From: Doris montereyensis
Lineage: Eukaryota > Mollusca > Gastropoda > Nudibranchia > Dorididae
Length of the DNA stretch: 64,000 nt
Reading direction: 5' to 3'
Assembly: GCA_037039925.1 (NCBI GenBank)
Contig: JAXRKP010001187.1
Coordinates: forward strand, 1-64,000
Shown: positions 47,610-59,214 of the stretch, piece after piece
Numbering within the stretch: position 1 is the first letter of the stretch
Layout of the letters: each line of letters opens with the position of its first letter
Translations under genes and position numbers: made by a program
Notes under the pieces: generated by a model
What the model was told of the DNA's origin: nothing
Seen by the model: the letters and a program-made list of their open reading frames with translations, nothing else
The model's database searches: none

Positions 47610-47670
47610 AATCAAGAGTTTTATTGGATTTGGTGTCGGGGCTGGAGCAAATATTCTTGGGCGATATGAG
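47610..47670 (+). CDS. NDRG: NDRG exon 5 (GVGAG elbow)
   Basis: Acceptor GCTTTCAG, donor GTAGGT. The conserved frame reads IKSFIGFGVGAGANILGRYE after one leading base. This is the nucleophile-elbow region of the fold; the residue that is Ser in true hydrolases is not Ser here, as in the family. The leading single base requires exon 4 to supply two bases, but exon 4 supplies none, so a small base loss at the exon 4 donor or the exon 5 acceptor is likely. The intron is only 0.5 kb. Confidence 0.9.
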
Positions 47671-47889
47671 GTAGGTCTAGATCATGACATTCTCTTCTCT
47701 GTGTGTAACATGAGTTAGCAAATTCACCATTGTGGGACGGATTGTTAGGTATGCTTTGATTATTTTCTTTATTCTTTTCAAAATAAAAAAAAAGAGAAAG
47801 AAAAAATCTCTGCTTTTCAAGTGCTTGAGGCGATCAAACTGTACACTGAAAATGTGAAGTTGATGATTTTTGCTTTATGGGAAGATGAA

Positions 47890-50815
47890 CCGGGCAGTGG
47901 ACAGATAAGCACCTGTACGGGGAGTAGATTATCCCGCCCTCCACAGTCTCCTGCTGCCTTGCAGGTGGGTCTTGGCCGACCAAAGGCTAAATGAGTTAAC
48001 CCTGAAACATAAAACAACCTGCTGCCTTTGTAGGACGGTCTTGTTTGACAAAAGGCTAAGGGTGTCAACCCTGACAGAAAATAATAACCTGCTGCCTTGC
48101 AGGCTGGTCTTGAATGACTAAAGGCTAAGGGAGTTAACCCTGACAGTAAATAACAAGGCCTGGTAGGCACTCATTTAAAAGGCCTCAAGATGGCAGCCCC
48201 ACCATCTACCTAGGCTACAGTGGGCTAATCCCCTGCTTATCCATAACCAAACAGATTCAGAGAAATAAATATAATACAACTGGCTTGATCTTTCGAAGAG
48301 GAACTTGGAAACGAATACGGACTGTGAATTTTGGAACATGGAACATTAGGGCAATAGATAGAAAAGAGTTAGAATTAGTCGAAGAAATTGACAAATTCAA
48401 AGTAGATATTTTGGCCATTACTGAAACAAAGAAAAAAAGGACAAGGAATAGAAAATGTAGGATTGAATCATATTTTAATCTTCTCAGTAGTAGATGTCAA
48501 AGATAGAGCTAGAGCAGGAGTAGGACTCCTAGTGCATAAAAGGTATGGAAAGCTACTAGAAAGTTGGCTATTAAATATAAATATTAAACCAAAAGGACAA
48601 GAAATTAAACTATTACTAGTTTATGGACCAAACGAAGATGCAACTAAAAAAGGAAAGGAAATCTTGAAAAACGATTTACAAATAGCTGCAGAGAATCTTA
48701 AACCCAAACAGGAACTAACGCTTTTAAGAGATTTAAACGCTAGAGTAGGTAACAATGTAGAAATGTCAGGAGGAGTAATAGGTAAAGAAGGAGAGACAAC
48801 AACTTCTCCAATTGGAGAGAGACTAATAGATTTTTGCCTAAAGAGTAACATGAAAATAGCCAACAACTTTTTCGTCATAAAGATATCCACAAATATACAA
48901 GAAGAAATGAAGACAGGTGTGAAAAGTCAATGATAGACTACATAATAGTTAGCAGCTCCCTTTTTTACAGTACATTGGATGCAAGTGCAAACAGAGGAGC
49001 AGAAATATTTACTGATCATCACTTAGTGATTGCTGAAATGAGATTACTGACTGAGGAAAACAAACAGAAAAGGAAAGAGAAGAAAGCTACTAAACTCAAA
49101 ATAGAAGAACTAAATAAACCAGTAGTAAAGCAGGTATACCAATCTAGGATGAAAAAGATCTATCAGTGAAAGACAGGTGGATCTGAATGAGAGCACAATA
49201 GAAAAAGTGTGTAAAGAAACCCTCAGTTGTACTTAAGAGGTCTGTGGTAGGAAACAAATTAAAGGAGATAGGAAAAGAACAGCAAGGTGGAATGAGAATG
49301 TCAAAACTAAGATCAAAGAAAAGAAGGATGCCTGGAAAAATACTTGCAAACAAAGAAACCAGAGGATAGGATAGATTACGTGAATAAAAGAACTATCGCT
49401 TAAAGAGGAAGTTAGGAAAGCAAAACAGGAACAATGGGAAGAGTTTGGACAAAAACTTCAAGAAAGCTATCAAGGAAATCAAAAGCTGTTCTGGGGGCAA
49501 TGAAGAGCATGGGACAGACGAAAGCATGCCCAATACGACAAATTAAGAAAGCCAAAGGAAATGAAAGAAGACAGCGAAATCATGAAAACAGGGGAAAGCA
49601 TTTTCACCAATTACACAATCCCTCCAGAACTTAACAAACAAGGAGCAAAGACCAATTAGTAAGAGTAACAAGTTATCCAGAAGAGACATCTGGAGATGTA
49701 GATATATCAATGAAAGAAATCCAAACAGCTAGAAGAAAACTGAAATAAGGAAAAGCCTCAGAGAGCAGATCAAGTTTATTCAGAAATGATTAAAAACCAA
49801 GGGAGAGAGGCAGACAAACTACTACATACAATATGCCAACAAGCATGGAAGTCCAAACAAGTGCCAGTCGACTGAAATGGAACGGTAGTACCAATACATA
49901 GGAAAGGATCAACTATGGAATGCTCAAACTATAGAGGGGTATCATTACTTAGTGTTCCAGGAAAAGTATATGCCAGGATACTGGAAATGAGATTAAGGAA
50001 AAGAGTAGAGGAACAGATTGAAGAGTATCATAGTGGATTTAGACCAGGAAGAAGTGTACAAGATCACATATTTACAATTAGACAAAATAATAGAAAAATT
50101 TCTTGAGAGAAACATTGACTTGCACCTGTGTTTTATTGACTTAGAAAAGGCATTTGACACTGTGAGGAGGGACGGACATGGAATTCTTTAAAAGAACACA
50201 ACGTAGAGCAAAATTTAATAGAAGCCATTAAAAGTTTTTACAATAAACCAACATGTGCAGTGAGATTAGCTGGAAACATATCTGCAGAATTTGATGTAGA
50301 TATAGGAGTAAGACAGGGTTGTTTACGAAGTCCTCTTTTGTTTATCACATTTATGGATTCAGTCACAAAGGCATCCTCAAAAATGAAGAACATGAATGTA
50401 GGTACGTGGAAGCTCAAACCAGTAAATGTATCAATGCTTTCATTTGCCGATGATTTAGTTCTGTATGGAAATCAGAAAGGGACCTTCAGTCGAATATCAA
50501 CATTATGAACAATAAACTAAATAAAAGAGGAATAAGAGTAAGTGCAAAGAAAACCAAAACAATGCTAGTAACTAGGGAAGCTAAAAAACAAAATCTTAAA
50601 TTAGGCAGGGAGAATTTAGCTACAATTACCTACATGTAACTAAGAGAAGAAATCAGCCAAAAAATCTAGGAAAGGCATTTGTAGGTAAGCAAGAATTGTC
50701 AACAAAAACCAAAGTGGCAGCATACAATACAGTTTATTGTCCTACTCTGCTCTATGGCAACGAAACCTGGACCTTAGACAGTAGAGAATACAGTAGAGTA
50801 CACGCAGCTGAAATA
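47890..50815 (+). mobile_element. APE-type LINE copy C with tandem 5' UTR monomers, 3'-truncated
   Basis: The 5' UTR starts CGGGCAGTGGACAGATAAGC and holds three about 68-70-bp monomers (47,950, 48,018, 48,088). The endonuclease begins near 48,318: VNFGTWNIRAI, ITETKKKR, LLVYGPNEDAT, DLNARVGNN and TDHHLVIAEMR near 49,010. Reverse transcriptase pieces: ECSNYRGVSLLSVPGKVYAR at 49,920, HSGFRPGRSVQDH, GVRQGCLRSPLLF and SFADDLVLYG near 50,440. Homology stops near 50,815 inside the C-terminal part. It has fewer stops than copies A and B, so it is the best copy for the family's protein layout. Confidence 0.88.
47950..48157 (+). repeat. three 68-70-bp monomers in LINE 5' UTR
   Basis: CCTGCTGCCTT starts each unit at 47,950, 48,018 and 48,088, each followed by GG-x-CTTG, an AAAGGCTAA word and a CCCTGA end. 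Copy B has only one such unit (about 33,250-33,320). Tandem 5' monomers are known in some LINEs as promoter repeats. Confidence 0.8.
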
Positions 50816-50929
50816 TTTCGGAAAACATTCTGGTCACGTGATTTGATTTTTCAAAATTCAGTCCACATCAGTTTTGTGGTTCAATTCAAAACCATGTGCG
50901 CTTAGTGATATTCATTATTTTGTTTGTTT

Positions 50930-51080
50930 CATATGATTTAATCCCTTCCACATTTATTACAGTAATCTCAAGGTGAATTAAGAGAAATCGGCAAAATGAA
51001 AAAAAAGACATGTGAAAGAGTGAGAGGAAAGAAGTAGGAACAACTGTAGCGCCTGCCAACCACCCATTCTTACAACTGCA
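50930..51080 (-). repeat. dispersed SINE-like repeat, minus strand
   Basis: The reverse complement reads GGGTGGTTGGCAGGCGCTAC, then TCCTACTTCTTTCCTCTCAC and CTCTTAATTCACCTTGAGAT, matching + strand copies at 24,125, 57,660 and 59,080. Copies at 24,240 and 57,775 end with GGTGGACAG, which is degraded here. Confidence 0.6.
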
Positions 51081-51899
51081 ACTGAGATCAGTTAGTAGAG
51101 TGTTTGACTGCCATAAATATTGCCAAATTAATTCTGTTTTGTGCCAAATCATTTTCCACGTTATCGACGTCGAAAGTTGCAAACTGTGTAAGTCTAAAAT
51201 TAGTAATTACTTTTTTTCCGTTTTTAACATTGGGAAACCCTTATGGCTTGTCTAGTCATGATTGCGTGGCACTAGAACCAATGGAAACCCGTACAATAAC
51301 CATAAGAGCAATCCATGTCTCCCTATTGGGTCTAGTTTTTGACACTTGCACAAAGTATGGGTCGTAAATATAGACCGTGCGCAAGTTGCGCCACTGTCGG
51401 TGACTACAGAAGCGTGCGTAGTGGTAGACATAAACCATGCTTAAGTCCCGCGCATGCGCAATACGGTCTAAAAAGTCGGCGCAACTTGTGCCCGTGAAAA
51501 GCTGCACTAACACCAGTTACGCACGAATTTTGTCAATGGGGAAATAATAGAAAAGAAAAAATTTGAGTTCTGAATCGAAAATAAAAGAATTTCAACATGA
51601 CTGCTGGTTTTTTTTTTCTTTGTTTTTCTTCCTCTCTTGGGTCCTTTTCTTTGTTTTTCTTCCTCTCATGAGTCCTTTTCTTTGTTAGTTGTAGGAGTAA
51701 AAGCTAGGTCTAGATTAGACTAGATCTGTTTTTTGTTAATGTGTTTTCTTTCAAAATATGCAGATCGAGTAGTTAGGGAGGCCCACTATAAAAGCTATTA
51801 TTCGACTTGAAAGTAGATCTAGTCATAGATATCATGAGACTCAAATACATGTAGATTCAAAAATTGAAGTAAATTGAAAATTTATGGTCTTTTTTTTTT

Positions 51900-54800
51900 T
51901 AAAAAAAAAACTTAAAAGGGGACAGAGACAGAGAAGACTAGATCTAAACATGTTAGGAAAGGTGGAGAAGGAAAAAGACGGAGAACTGCGACAATGGCAT
52001 GGCAGAAAAAAAAGGGACAAAGACATGAAAGATAAAGAAAGAAAACAAAGATAAAAAGAATGAAAAATCACGTTAGGTGATGAAAATGCAAAACAATCAG
52101 AAAGACGACAAAAGGCGGAGAAGATGTAAAGAGTTACAAAAGACAGCAAAGACGGAGAACTGAAAAGAATTGAAGAAAGACGGAGAAGACAAAAAATGGA
52201 AGAAATGAAAGAGACCCCAAAAAAGGAAGATAAATGGCAGACAGAGAAGATGAACAAATTTAACAAAGACCGAGAAGACGAAAAAATTGAAGAAAGACGG
52301 AAAAAGACCAAAAAATTGAAGAAAGATGGTAAAGTCAGAGAGGGTAAAAAAAATTGAAGACAGACGGCTAAGGCGGAGAAGGAAAAAATATTGAAGAAAA
52401 GCGACAGAGATGGAGAAGACGAAAAAATTGAAGAAAGATGGTGAAACCGAAGAACATGAAAAAAAATTGAAGAGAGACAGAGAAGACGACATAATTGAAG
52501 AAAGGCGGAGAAGACAAAAACATTGAAGAAAGACGGAAAAACCGATGAAGATGAAAAAATTGAAGGAGAAGATGAAAAAATTGAAAAATGACGGATTAGG
52601 CAAAAGAATTGAAGAAAGATGGAGACGCCGAAAATTATTTAGAAATACAGAAGAAAAAATTGAGGAAAGACGGAGAAGAAGAAAAAGACGGAGAAATGCG
52701 ACAAAGGCATAATAGAAAAAAGGTGTAAAAAGGCTATAAAGACATGAAAGATAAAGAAAAGATGACAAACATTTTTAAAAATGAAGAATCACATAAGGTG
52801 ATGAAAATACAAGAAAGATGGAGAAGACAAAAAAATTGAAGAAAGACGTCAAACACGGAGAAGTTGAAAAAATTGAAGACAGACAGACAAGATTATAGTA
52901 CCTAGGGTTTAAGCGGACCACTCCCTTATGGCGACTCCTGAAAGCCTCCTTCGACTACTTGAGGAGGGGTTGGTAGGTTCTTAGGGACAAAACTGGGAAA
53001 TCCCAATGGCCACCTGGGCCTGCCCGCCCTTGATCGCCGAAAATAAGGTCATTCTCATGAGAGCTCAGCCCTAAAATACCTCCAATGACCAAGAGTAAAC
53101 CTGCTCCTGAGAGGGAGTTAAGCGAGCCTCTGTATTGAAAGGGTGGCTCCCATTTTGCCCAATGTAATTCAGTGGAGCCAACCCAATCGCCGATGGACGG
53201 GTTAAGCCGCAGGATCCACAACTGGTCCCGAGCCAGCTGAGGCCGTAAAGTCTCCTTTGAGTTGGAAAAGACAAAGAAATGAAAGATAACCGGAGAAGAC
53301 GAAAAAATTGAATAGAGGCTTAGAAAGGCGAAAAAAATGAAAGTATAGATGGAGAAGATGAAAAATTGATGAAAAACGGAGAAAAATGAAAAATTGAAGA
53401 AAGACGGAGAAGACGAAAAAATTGAACAAGACAGAAAAGACGAAAAAATTGATGAAAGGCGGTAAAGAAGAAGATGAAAAAATTGAAGACAGATGAAGAA
53501 GATGAAAAAATTGAAGAAAAAAACGAAAAAATGGATAGAGACGAAGAAGATGAAAACATTGAAAGAAAGACGGTAAAGCCGAAGAAGATGAAAAAAAATG
53601 AAGAGAGACAGAGAAGACGAAAAATGAAACAGACGGACAAGACGAAAGAATTGAAGAAAAACCACAGAGATGGAGAAGACGAAAACATTGAAGAAAGACA
53701 TTAAAGCCGATGAAGATGTAAAAATTGAAGAGAGATGCAGAAGGCGAAAAATTGAAGGACAGAGGAGATGAAAAAACTGAAGAAAATTGACAGACGGAGA
53801 AAACGAAAAAATTGAAGAAAGACAAAAAAAAAGAAAAACCACAGAGAGGGAAAAGACGAAAACATTGAAGAAAGACGGTAAAGCCGAAGAAGATGAAAAA
53901 ATTGATGAGAGACAGAGAAGACGAAAAATGTAAGACAGACGGAGAATACGAAAAAATTGAAGAAAAACCACAGAGACGGAGAAAGACGTAAACATTGTAG
54001 AAATACAGTAACGCCCGATGTAGATGAAAAAATTGAAGAGAGATGGAGCAGATGAAAAAATTAAAGAAAAACCACAAAGACGGAGAGGACGAAATCATTG
54101 AAGAAAGACGGTAAAGCCGAAGAAGATGAAAAAAAATGAAGAGAGACAGAGAAGACGAAAAAATGAAACAGACGGCCAAAGAAGAGATAAAGAAGATAAA
54201 AATGGAAGACAGACGGAGAAGACAAAAAATGGAAGACAGACGGAGAAGATGAAGACGAAAAAATTGAAGAAAAACCAGAGACGGAAACATTGAAGAAAGA
54301 CGGTAAAGCCGAAGAAGAGGAAAAAAATTGAAGAGACACTGAGAAGACGAAAAAAATGGAACACAGACGGAGAAGACGAAAAAATTTAAGAAAAGCCAGA
54401 GACGTAGAAGATGAAAACATTGAAGAAAAACAGAAAAGCCGATGAAGATGAAAAAATTGAAGAGAGGCGGAGAAGGCGAAAAAATTGAAGGACAGAGAAG
54501 ACGAAAAACTAAAGAAGATTGACAGTGACGGAGAAGACCAAAAAATTGAAGAAAGATGGAGAAGACGAAAAAATTGAAGAAAGACTGCAAAAGACGAAAA
54601 AATTGAAGAAAGACTGCAAAAACAAAAGAATTAAAGAAAGACGGAGAAGACGAAAAAATTGAAGAAAGACCGTAAGGCCGAAAAAATTGAAGAAAATCGA
54701 CAGAGACAGGATGGAGAAGATGAAAAACTTGCAGAAAGATGGCAAAGACTGAGAAGACGAAAAATTTGAGAAAGACGGGGCAGATCGAACAAATAACAGA

Positions 54801-54960
54801 AAGACGGAGAAGATGAAAAAATTGAAGAAGGATGGAGGAGACGAAATAATTCAACACAGACGGCAAAGACAGAGAAGACGAAAGAATTGAACAAAGACGG
54901 AGAAGACGAAAAAAAATGAAAGAAATATGACAACAACCGAGAAGACGAAAGTAAAAAAAA
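51900..54960. repeat. 3-kb degenerate purine-rich minisatellite
   Basis: About 28-base units of the type GAAGACGAAAAAATTGAAGA plus AAGACGGA recur dozens of times with many indels. The minus strand shows long open frames (up to 589 codons at 53,202-54,971) rich in Phe, Ser and Leu. These are artefacts of a repeat with few stops in that frame, not proteins. A 360-base non-repetitive island interrupts it at about 52,895-53,262. Confidence 0.85.
52895..53262. other. non-repetitive island inside the minisatellite
   Basis: GC-richer unique sequence starting near TTATAGTACCTAGGG and ending near GTCTCCTTTGAGTTGG. On the minus strand it reads through without stops (GDWVGSTELHWAKWEPPFQY and neighbours), which may be chance. 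It may be an inserted SINE or a captured gene fragment. No class is recognised. Confidence 0.5.
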
Positions 54961-55765
54961 GAGGTTATCAAAATCTAAGAGAAATAGAAGAAAAGGACGA
55001 GGATAAGCAAGTGAAGACAACAATGGCAATGAAAACAAAAAAGACCAACTGAAGAGGATAGAACAGAAGATGACAAGATTGACATGTCAATTTCCATGTT
55101 GTGGTTATGTTTATGGATTGGATTCATGTGGATGAGTAGGCCTAATTTCAGCAGAAAGCTGAGTAAGTTAGATTGGTAACGGTAGACCGAGAGATAGCTC
55201 TAAATTTCTAGATCTTAATCTCTTTCTACACATGGGAGGTCTCTGATTCTGTCAATATTTTCGCTCATTTTTGTGCTATGTCAAATTTAAAAGTATTGGA
55301 TTTCTGTCGTGAACTGTTCTTCATCTGAAGTCAAAGTTCAAACGAGGTTTGAAGTCGATTGAATCTGATTTCGAAAGTAGACTCAACAAAGGAAATGTTA
55401 TCATTATGGGTAATATGGTAAGTCAAATACAACCGATCACTTAGAAACCACGAACACTGCGCCGACGCAGCTAGTTTCGCGCTCACTTAAGATACGCACG
55501 GTCTTAGTTTACCGGCCGGTGCAAAAAGTTCTACATGTGTGCGTGTGACTAGCTGCACCAGGCACTAGCGCAACTTGCGCACAGTCTTTGTTTTACGGCC
55601 CTATATGTGTGTAAAAATAGATTTTAAATTATCATTTCGATCATTTTCTTTGATTTCTTCAAAACATCCAAAATTGGACTTACACAGTTTGCGACTTTCA
55701 CCATCGATATGCAGACTATCCTGAGTTTGGCTCTTTTGGTGCCCAAAATTAAGTTTGCCAAGCTG

Positions 55766-56944
55766 GCAGGCAAACTACCCACGAAATTGATTTTGAAGTA
55801 AAGACCTATTTTAACATTAATTTTAAATTCAATATTTTATGGTGTGCGCGTGTTTGAAGATTTCTACTTCTACCGAAAGACTTAATAATTAGATATTTTT
55901 GTATGATCTAGTTACACTAGCTAGTAGGGTATCTAGAGAATAATACCTTGATCTAACAGACTAGGTTTTGTTTTTGGTTAGCTTTAGTGTAGTTGTAGAG
56001 TTGTCTAGATCTTAGCTCTTCAAAGTGTAACTTTAGTTATAGGGAGGTTAATTTAAAGTTTGAGTTAATATGACACAAAGAGATTTAGCATTATCAAATC
56101 TTGAAAGTTGGATTAGTTTGAGACAGTTACTCAAGTTAGCTGATAAACTACATGAAAAGGCTGATGGATGAATTTTTACAATTTCTAGTAATTTTTATTG
56201 AGTCATTTTTTTTATTGCCTCTTGACATTGAGTGAGAAGGAAGATAGGATAGACTGTCAGCTTGCAAAGATTACCGAATTGAGAAGAGATTCTAATAACA
56301 AAACTGCTGTTTCCAAATTAATTTTATATCATTTAAAAGAAATGTTGTTAGTTTTTTTTTATACATTCATCACAGCGATGCTGATGCAAAACAAATTTTT
56401 AATATTGTGGGGACAATCTCACAGTAAAAAAGGGAGCACCTTGTCTGTCGAAGACCACTTACCTTAACTCGCATGAAAAGGATTACTATTTTTGTTACAT
56501 AGTGTAACTAGACTTGTAAAGATATAGGCTACAGTTTTACTCTGAATTCATTATGAAATTCCAATTTAATTGTAAATTTAGGCTATTTAGAATTACTGAA
56601 ATGTTAATGAGATAATGAATATGTGCATCAAAAAGAAGAGGTAAAGTTCTTTCAAGTCAATGTGGCCCATAGAGCGGAACCTTAGTTTACCTTAAAAGTA
56701 AGCGGTTAATTCAAATCAAATAATCAATGTTTTCTGGAATATTGCGGGCCATCATGCTGGTTAAAATGACTTCACGCAGTCAGAGTCTGTTTTACCATTT
56801 GAAAAGATTGGCAGCTATGAATACTACTTTTAATATCTCCCGTGTTATTGTTTAACTTAATTTCCTTTGGCAGTTTGTTCCACAGCCTCATCAATATTTG
56901 AAGATGGACCATGTATTTTTGTTTTTTGTTCTTGTCTTAAGTTG
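55766..56944. other. intronic sequence with one small ORF
   Basis: This stretch within NDRG intron 5 holds one compact frame at 56070-56171 (33 codons, MTQRDLALSNLESWISLRQL and LLKLADKLHEKADG). It is strongly helical and could be a stray exon or a transposase N-terminus. Nothing else is recognised. Confidence 0.35.
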
Positions 56945-57140
56945 GGGGAGGAAATCACTGAGTGGTTAAAGGCATTGCCCTGTGACTCAGAGGTACTGGG
57001 ATCGAGCCCTACTTCAGGCACTTCGTTTTCTTCCTTGGGCAAGAAAACCTACTTTATTTCCTCACTTGGACAACATGGGTGACTACTGTTGCATGGAGTG
57101 TCAGCACGATGATAGCCTATATTCCTGTCTCTAAAGGAAT
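56945..57140 (+). mobile_element. tRNA-derived SINE, family 2 (Leu/Ser-like)
   Basis: Box A-like ATCACTGAGTGGTTAAAGGC and box B-like GGGATCGAGCCC are spaced as in a class II tRNA, followed by a SINE body. The second A/B pair makes a tRNA origin likely. It is not a functional tRNA gene, as no closing stem is seen. It lies in intron 5, about 200 bases before exon 6. Confidence 0.65.
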
Positions 57141-57346
57141 TGGAAAACCAGGAACGACACTTTTCGGTGCCTGCGCAGAGAGGGCACAATTTTCTTGTTT
57201 TCATTTGTTTTTGTATTAAGTTGAAGCTGATCTAATGGCATAAACATTTGGCGGTTTATAGCTGTAAGTCTTTATTTATTTCTGGATCTATGCAATTCCA
57301 AAATATCTATAAACAAGAAAAAAACTGGTTTTACCTTATACCTCAG

Positions 57347-57433
57347 CTGAGTCATCACGAGCATGTTGACTGCCTGGTGCTCGTCAACCCGACAGCCAGC
57401 AAAAGTGGTTGGATTGAATGGGGCTATCAGAAG
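57347..57433 (+). CDS. NDRG: NDRG exon 6
   Basis: Acceptor TACCTCAG, donor GTGGGT. Exactly 29 codons, phase 0 to 0: LSHHEHVDCLVLVNPTASKS then GWIEWGYQK. This matches the NDRG LVLVN..A..GWI.W stretch. It joins exon 5 in frame. The intron before it is 9.7 kb. Confidence 0.92.
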
Positions 57434-57659
57434 GTGGGTAATTTGTTAGTCAGATTTTACTTATGAAAATTCACCACCGCGTGACAGATATATTGGGGTA
57501 TTTTTGTTTTTTATTTGCATTCTGATTCTGCGATCAGTTGAATATATTCCTTCTATAGCCTCTTGCATGTGTTTGTTTTGTGTCTCTGTCAGTGTCTGTC
57601 TCTCCTCCCCTTTCTGCATGTCTGTCTATCTCCCTCTGATTATCTGTCTGTCTGTCTCC

Positions 57660-57805
57660 TGTGGGTGGTTGGAGGGCTCTTCTTGTAGGTCCTACTCCCA
57701 CTAGTTTCCTTTCACTTTTGTATCTTTTGTCTTGCTGCTTTCTCTTAATTCACCCTGAGATCAATGCAAATGGTGGACAGTGTAAATTTCAATGCAAGAA
57801 ACAAA
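57660..57805 (+). repeat. dispersed SINE-like repeat leading into CT tract
   Basis: GTGGGTGGTTGGAGGGCTCT, then GTCCTACTCCC and CTCTTAATTCACCCTGAGAT, then AATGGTGGACAGTGTAAATT. Related copies are at 24,125 (+), 26,455 (+, partial), 50,930 (-), 58,065 (+, partial) and 59,080 (+). This copy passes without a gap into the (CT)n tract at 57,806. Confidence 0.65.
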
Positions 57806-58061
<256 letters not shown>

Positions 58062-58139
58062 GGTGAGCACTACTAGTAGGTCTTCTTTTTTCACTCTTTT
58101 ATTTATTTTTCATCTTTTCTTTCCTCTGAAGTCACCCTG

Positions 58140-58600
58140 AAATCCTGAAGTGATTTGTTTGTTGTTTTTTTAGCCATGTTGTGGATTTTAGTATATATAT
58201 GAGTAACTTTTACTGTCAATATAATATAGTTGTCCTATATCATTGAAAATTTTGTAGCGTCCATGGTTGCCAAAGAAACGGCCGCTGTCTTGGATTTTGA
58301 CCCAATTTTCAAAATCTATCTCCTCACTTAGTTTTGAATAGAATCACTCGAAACCTGTGCAGATCATTTTTTCCATTCAATATCTGAAGAGTGAAGGTTT
58401 TTTTTTTTTTTATAGGTATTTCTTCTTCGTCAGTATTAGGGTGATTTTAATCAAAATTTTGACTGTTTTTACCTACAAAATATTGCGTTATAGAAAAAAT
58501 TATACGTCATATGGACATTTTTTTGCTATTAACTTGTCGATAAATGATCAGTCTACATGAATATATAGAGAATAGAAAATCAACATTTTTATGTCTCAAA
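58140..58600 (+). repeat. dispersed repeat, uninterrupted copy
   Basis: Colinear with the two halves of the copy at 25,205-26,150: CCTGAAGTGATTTG, GACCCAATTTTCAAAATCTA, then the CGTCATATGGACATTTTTTT block and a final TCAACATTTTT. Here the two halves are adjacent. Lies in intron 6. Confidence 0.6.
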
Positions 58601-58894
58601 ATGGCTGTCCAAGAAGTTATAATGAATTAATTTTATGTTTTTAAAAAATTAGCCCATTGGAACAAACATCACATCTATCTCATGTGTGCAAAATGTTATG
58701 ATTTTAAACCGATTTTCAAGAGAATTATTCAGTTTTTTGTCTCTCCTGTAAAATAAATGTTTTTAGACTCTGTCGGTTTGAGCCCGACATCATTGATATA
58801 TGTGTTTGAAAAGTACTCTTCACAAGAAAAATCCCATGCTCTGTCCAAAACTTCAAGTTCTTGTATTTGATTGCTGTTTTCTATTGAAATGCAG

Positions 58895-58972
58895 ATGAAC
58901 TCTTGGTACCTGTTCAGTGGCCAGCTCACGTCATTCACGGAGGAATACCTGTTGTGGCACTGGTTTGGAAAG
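58895..58972 (+). CDS. NDRG: NDRG exon 7
   Basis: Acceptor AAATGCAG, donor GTAGTC. Twenty-six codons, phase 0 to 0: MNSWYLFSGQLTSFTEEYLL then WHWFGK. It corresponds to the helical cap region that in the family ends in HxFG. The donor is weaker than the others (GTAGTC). Confidence 0.88.
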
Positions 58973-59214
58973 GTAGTCAAAGTCCTTTGTAGTTATCGTT
59001 ATCAGAAAGAATGAGTGAATGTTTCTCTTGTTAAAAAGAGCTTTTATTTAGTAGAGCATGAAAAGAATGCTTTTTATTAGGAAGAGGTGGTTGTTACTAG
59101 TAGATTCTATTTCTTTCTTTTCCTTTCACTATCTTTCATCTTGCTGTTTCCTCTTAATTTACACTGAGATCACCGCAATGGTGGACGGGAAAAATTTCAA
59201 TGAAACAAAACAGG

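Larger units (their letters stand above)
51119..55765. mobile_element. foldback-like structure: inverted arms around minisatellite
   Basis: The left arm contains GCAAACTGTGTAAGTCTAA near 51,178-51,197; its reverse complement with few changes is TTGGACTTACACAGTTTGC near 55,673-55,692. Deeper in, GTGCGCAAGTTGCGC near 51,377 pairs with GCGCAACTTGCGCAC near 55,568. The homology is patchy over about 300 bases per arm. Between the arms lies the 3-kb purine-rich minisatellite. This layout resembles foldback DNA elements; no transposase is recognised, and target duplications were not found by eye. Confidence 0.5.

Noticed and set aside
47817..48170. 117-codon minus-strand ORF with repeated SGLTPLAF words
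   Set aside because: It is the antisense translation of the tandem 5' UTR monomers of LINE copy C.
51841..55038. Minus-strand ORFs up to 589 codons rich in Phe, Ser and Leu
   Set aside because: The underlying DNA is a purine-rich minisatellite whose unit rarely creates stops in that frame. The same peptide words recur in every frame, and there is no domain.
56945..57140. Functional tRNA gene
   Set aside because: Box A and B are present, but no closing acceptor stem is visible and the sequence continues into a SINE body.
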